A DNA stretch of 24,317 nucleotides from an uncultured Prevotella sp. (GTDB taxonomy: Bacteria > Bacteroidota > Bacteroidia > Bacteroidales > Bacteroidaceae): the NCBI GenBank assembly GCA_947304695.1, contig CAMZBS010000029.1, positions 1 to 24,317 of the forward strand, read 5' to 3'. This document shows, piece after piece, positions 23,197 to 24,317 of the stretch (position 1 is the stretch's first letter; each line of letters begins with the position of its first letter). Below the pieces are notes generated by a model. The model ran no database searches. It had not been told where the DNA came from and worked only from the letters and a program-made list of their open reading frames with translations. Both the position numbers and the translations under genes were made by a program.

Positions 23197-23210
23197 TGCA
23201 AACGTTTGCA
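23197..23210. promoter_or_regulatory. LacI-family-type operator palindrome upstream of the amylase
   Basis: TGCAAACGTTTGCA is a perfect 14-bp palindrome with a central CG and fits TGNAANCGNTTNCA, the general form of LacI/GalR-family operators. It lies 94 bases before the amylase start and about 30-55 bases before the proposed promoter elements, so a LacI-type sugar-responsive regulator is likely. That regulator is not encoded in the window. Confidence 0.6.
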
Positions 23211-23240
23211 TCGTGCTGGCCCGTAAAAACTGTCCTAAAC

Positions 23241-23273
23241 TATTGACAAGACCATTTTTTTATGGTAATTTCG
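23241..23273 (+). promoter_or_regulatory. Putative amylase promoter
   Basis: TATTG (23241-23245) resembles the Bacteroidetes -33 element, and TAATTTCG (23266-23273), 20 bases further on, matches the -7 box TAnnTTTG except for one base. The start codon follows 31 bases later. Confidence 0.5.
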
Positions 23274-23304
23274 CCCCGAAAATGACCAATAACAAGAGAA
23301 AACA

Positions 23305-24317
23305 ATGCAAAAACTTCATGCAACTATCCTTTCCTTGCTCCTTCCCGTGGTGCTCATGGCACAGGGTTGGCCTGCCAACTACGGCGGCGTGATGCTGCAA
23401 GGTTTCTACTGGGACTCATTCGATGATTCTAACTGGACTGTGCTTCAGGCCCAGGCCGACGAGCTGAGTCAGTCGTTCGACCTCATCTGGGTGCCTCAGA
23501 GCGGCAACTGCGGTGGCACGTCGATGGGCTACGACGACCTCTACTGGTTCAATAACTATAATAGTTCGTTCGGCAACGAACAGCAGCTGCGCAGCATGAT
23601 TGCCGCCTTCCGCGCCAAAGGACTGAAGACCATTGCCGACGTGGTCATCAACCACCGCCGCAACGTGTCGAACTGGGTCGACTTCCCGCGTGAGACCTAC
23701 AAGGGGGTGACCTACGAAATGGTCTCCACTGACATCTGCGCCAACGACGACGACGGTGCCACCAAGACGTGGGCCACACAGAACGGCTATCAGCTTAGTG
23801 CAAACAACGATACGGGCGAGGGTTGGGGCGGTATGCGTGACTTGGATCACAAGAGCCAGAACGTGCAGACCATCGTGAAAGCCTATCTCGACTTCCTGAA
23901 AAACGACCTGGGCTATGCCGGTTTCCGCTACGACATGGTGAAGGGCTATTCCGCTTCGTTCACGTCGCTCTACAACCAGTCGGCACAGCCGGAGTTCTCC
24001 GTGGGTGAGTACTGGGACGGCAATGCCGACGTGCTGAAGACCTGGCTTGAAGGTACCCGTGCCGACGGTGCCATCCAGAGTGCCGCCTTCGACTTCCCAT
24101 TCCGCTATACCGTGCGCGACGCTGTCAATGGCAACTGGGCCCGGCTGGGCAATACTACGCTTGTGAACGCCGTGGCCTACAGACGCTATGCCGTGACCTT
24201 CGTTGAGAACCACGACACCGAATCGCGCTCCAACGGCGAGGTACAGGACCCGCTGAAGCGCGACACGCTGGCCGCCAATGCCTTCATGCTGGCCATGCCG
24301 GGCACGCCCTGCGTGTT
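23305..24317 (+). CDS. Secreted GH13 alpha-amylase (3' end beyond window)
   Basis: The visible 337 codons encode a signal peptide (MQKLHATILSLLLPVVLMAQ) followed by GVMLQGFYWDSF, the usual start of a GH13 catalytic barrel. All four conserved GH13 regions are present: I DVVINH (112-117), II GFRYDMVKGY with the nucleophile D210, III GEYWD with the acid/base E235, and IV VENHDT with H303 and D304. The enzyme should hydrolyse alpha-1,4-glucans outside the cytoplasm. The sequence resembles GH13 alpha-amylases with a compact B domain. The C-terminal domain lies outside the window, so the total length and any starch-binding module are unknown. A LacI-type palindrome and a promoter lie upstream. Confidence 0.94.
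   Translation, partial: MQKLHATILSLLLPVVLMAQGWPANYGGVMLQGFYWDSFDDSNWTVLQAQADELSQSFDLIWVPQSGNCGGTSMGYDDLYWFNNYNSSFGNEQQLRSMIAAFRAKGLKTIADVVINHRRNVSNWVDFPRETYKGVTYEMVSTDICANDDDGATKTWATQNGYQLSANNDTGEGWGGMRDLDHKSQNVQTIVKAYLDFLKNDLGYAGFRYDMVKGYSASFTSLYNQSAQPEFSVGEYWDGNADVLKTWLEGTRADGAIQSAAFDFPFRYTVRDAVNGNWARLGNTTLVNAVAYRRYAVTFVENHDTESRSNGEVQDPLKRDTLAANAFMLAMPGTPCV

Noticed and set aside
23144..23392. Plus-strand 82-codon frame overlapping the amylase start
   Set aside because: It is out of frame with the amylase, covers its operator and promoter and shows no protein features.
23416..24213. Minus-strand 265-codon frame opposite the amylase
   Set aside because: The plus frame carries all four GH13 regions; the long antisense frame is a by-product of G+C-rich codon use.

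Overview
The window looks like chromosomal DNA of a Bacteroidales bacterium, most likely Prevotella or a close relative. The evidence is: promoters of the Bacteroidetes TAnnTTTG (-7) type with almost no Shine-Dalgarno sequences; a ftsX-DUF3098-uppP-truB-queA-folK gene order that I recall as typical of the group; a luxS gene; lipoprotein-anchored RND efflux parts; and secreted GH28 and GH13 enzymes. Genes are fairly G+C rich and spacers strongly A+T rich. No rRNA, tRNA or CRISPR array was recognised.

Region by region. Bases 1-1830 are a low-density accessory strip: a 53-bp repeat cut by the left edge, a 274-bp MITE-like element with imperfect terminal inverted repeats and a 9-bp target duplication, a 107-aa orphan gene, a degenerate ~40-bp tandem repeat, a beheaded CatA-type acetyltransferase and two large hairpins. 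Bases 1840-3187 (minus) hold luxS and a COG0731-type radical SAM gene. Bases 3300-7867 (plus) are a tight operon for division, envelope and RNA/folate housekeeping (ftsX, DUF3098, uppP, truB, queA, folK). A secreted GH28 pectinase (7909-9378) follows in the same direction. rpsO (minus) and typA (plus) then diverge from a 64-bp mirror-image promoter region.

Bases 11917-15806 (minus) are a likely uronate operon, in transcription order: an orphan galactitol-type PTS IIC permease, a 5-keto-4-deoxyuronate isomerase (KduI) carrying a signal peptide, and an ExuT-like MFS transporter. With the GH28 enzyme nearby this suggests pectin breakdown outside the cytoplasm, isomerisation of the ketouronate in the periplasm, and uptake by one of two permeases. 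This is the most system-like and unusual part of the window. Bases 15897-22650 (minus) are an envelope operon: membrane-fusion lipoprotein, RND pump, outer-membrane factor and an LpxA-like acyltransferase.

The 650-bp spacer before the right-hand gene contains a second copy of a dispersed hairpin motif, six 22-bp units in perfect register, and a perfect LacI-type palindrome upstream of a secreted GH13 alpha-amylase that runs off the right edge.

All family assignments come from reading motifs in the translated sequence. No database search was run.
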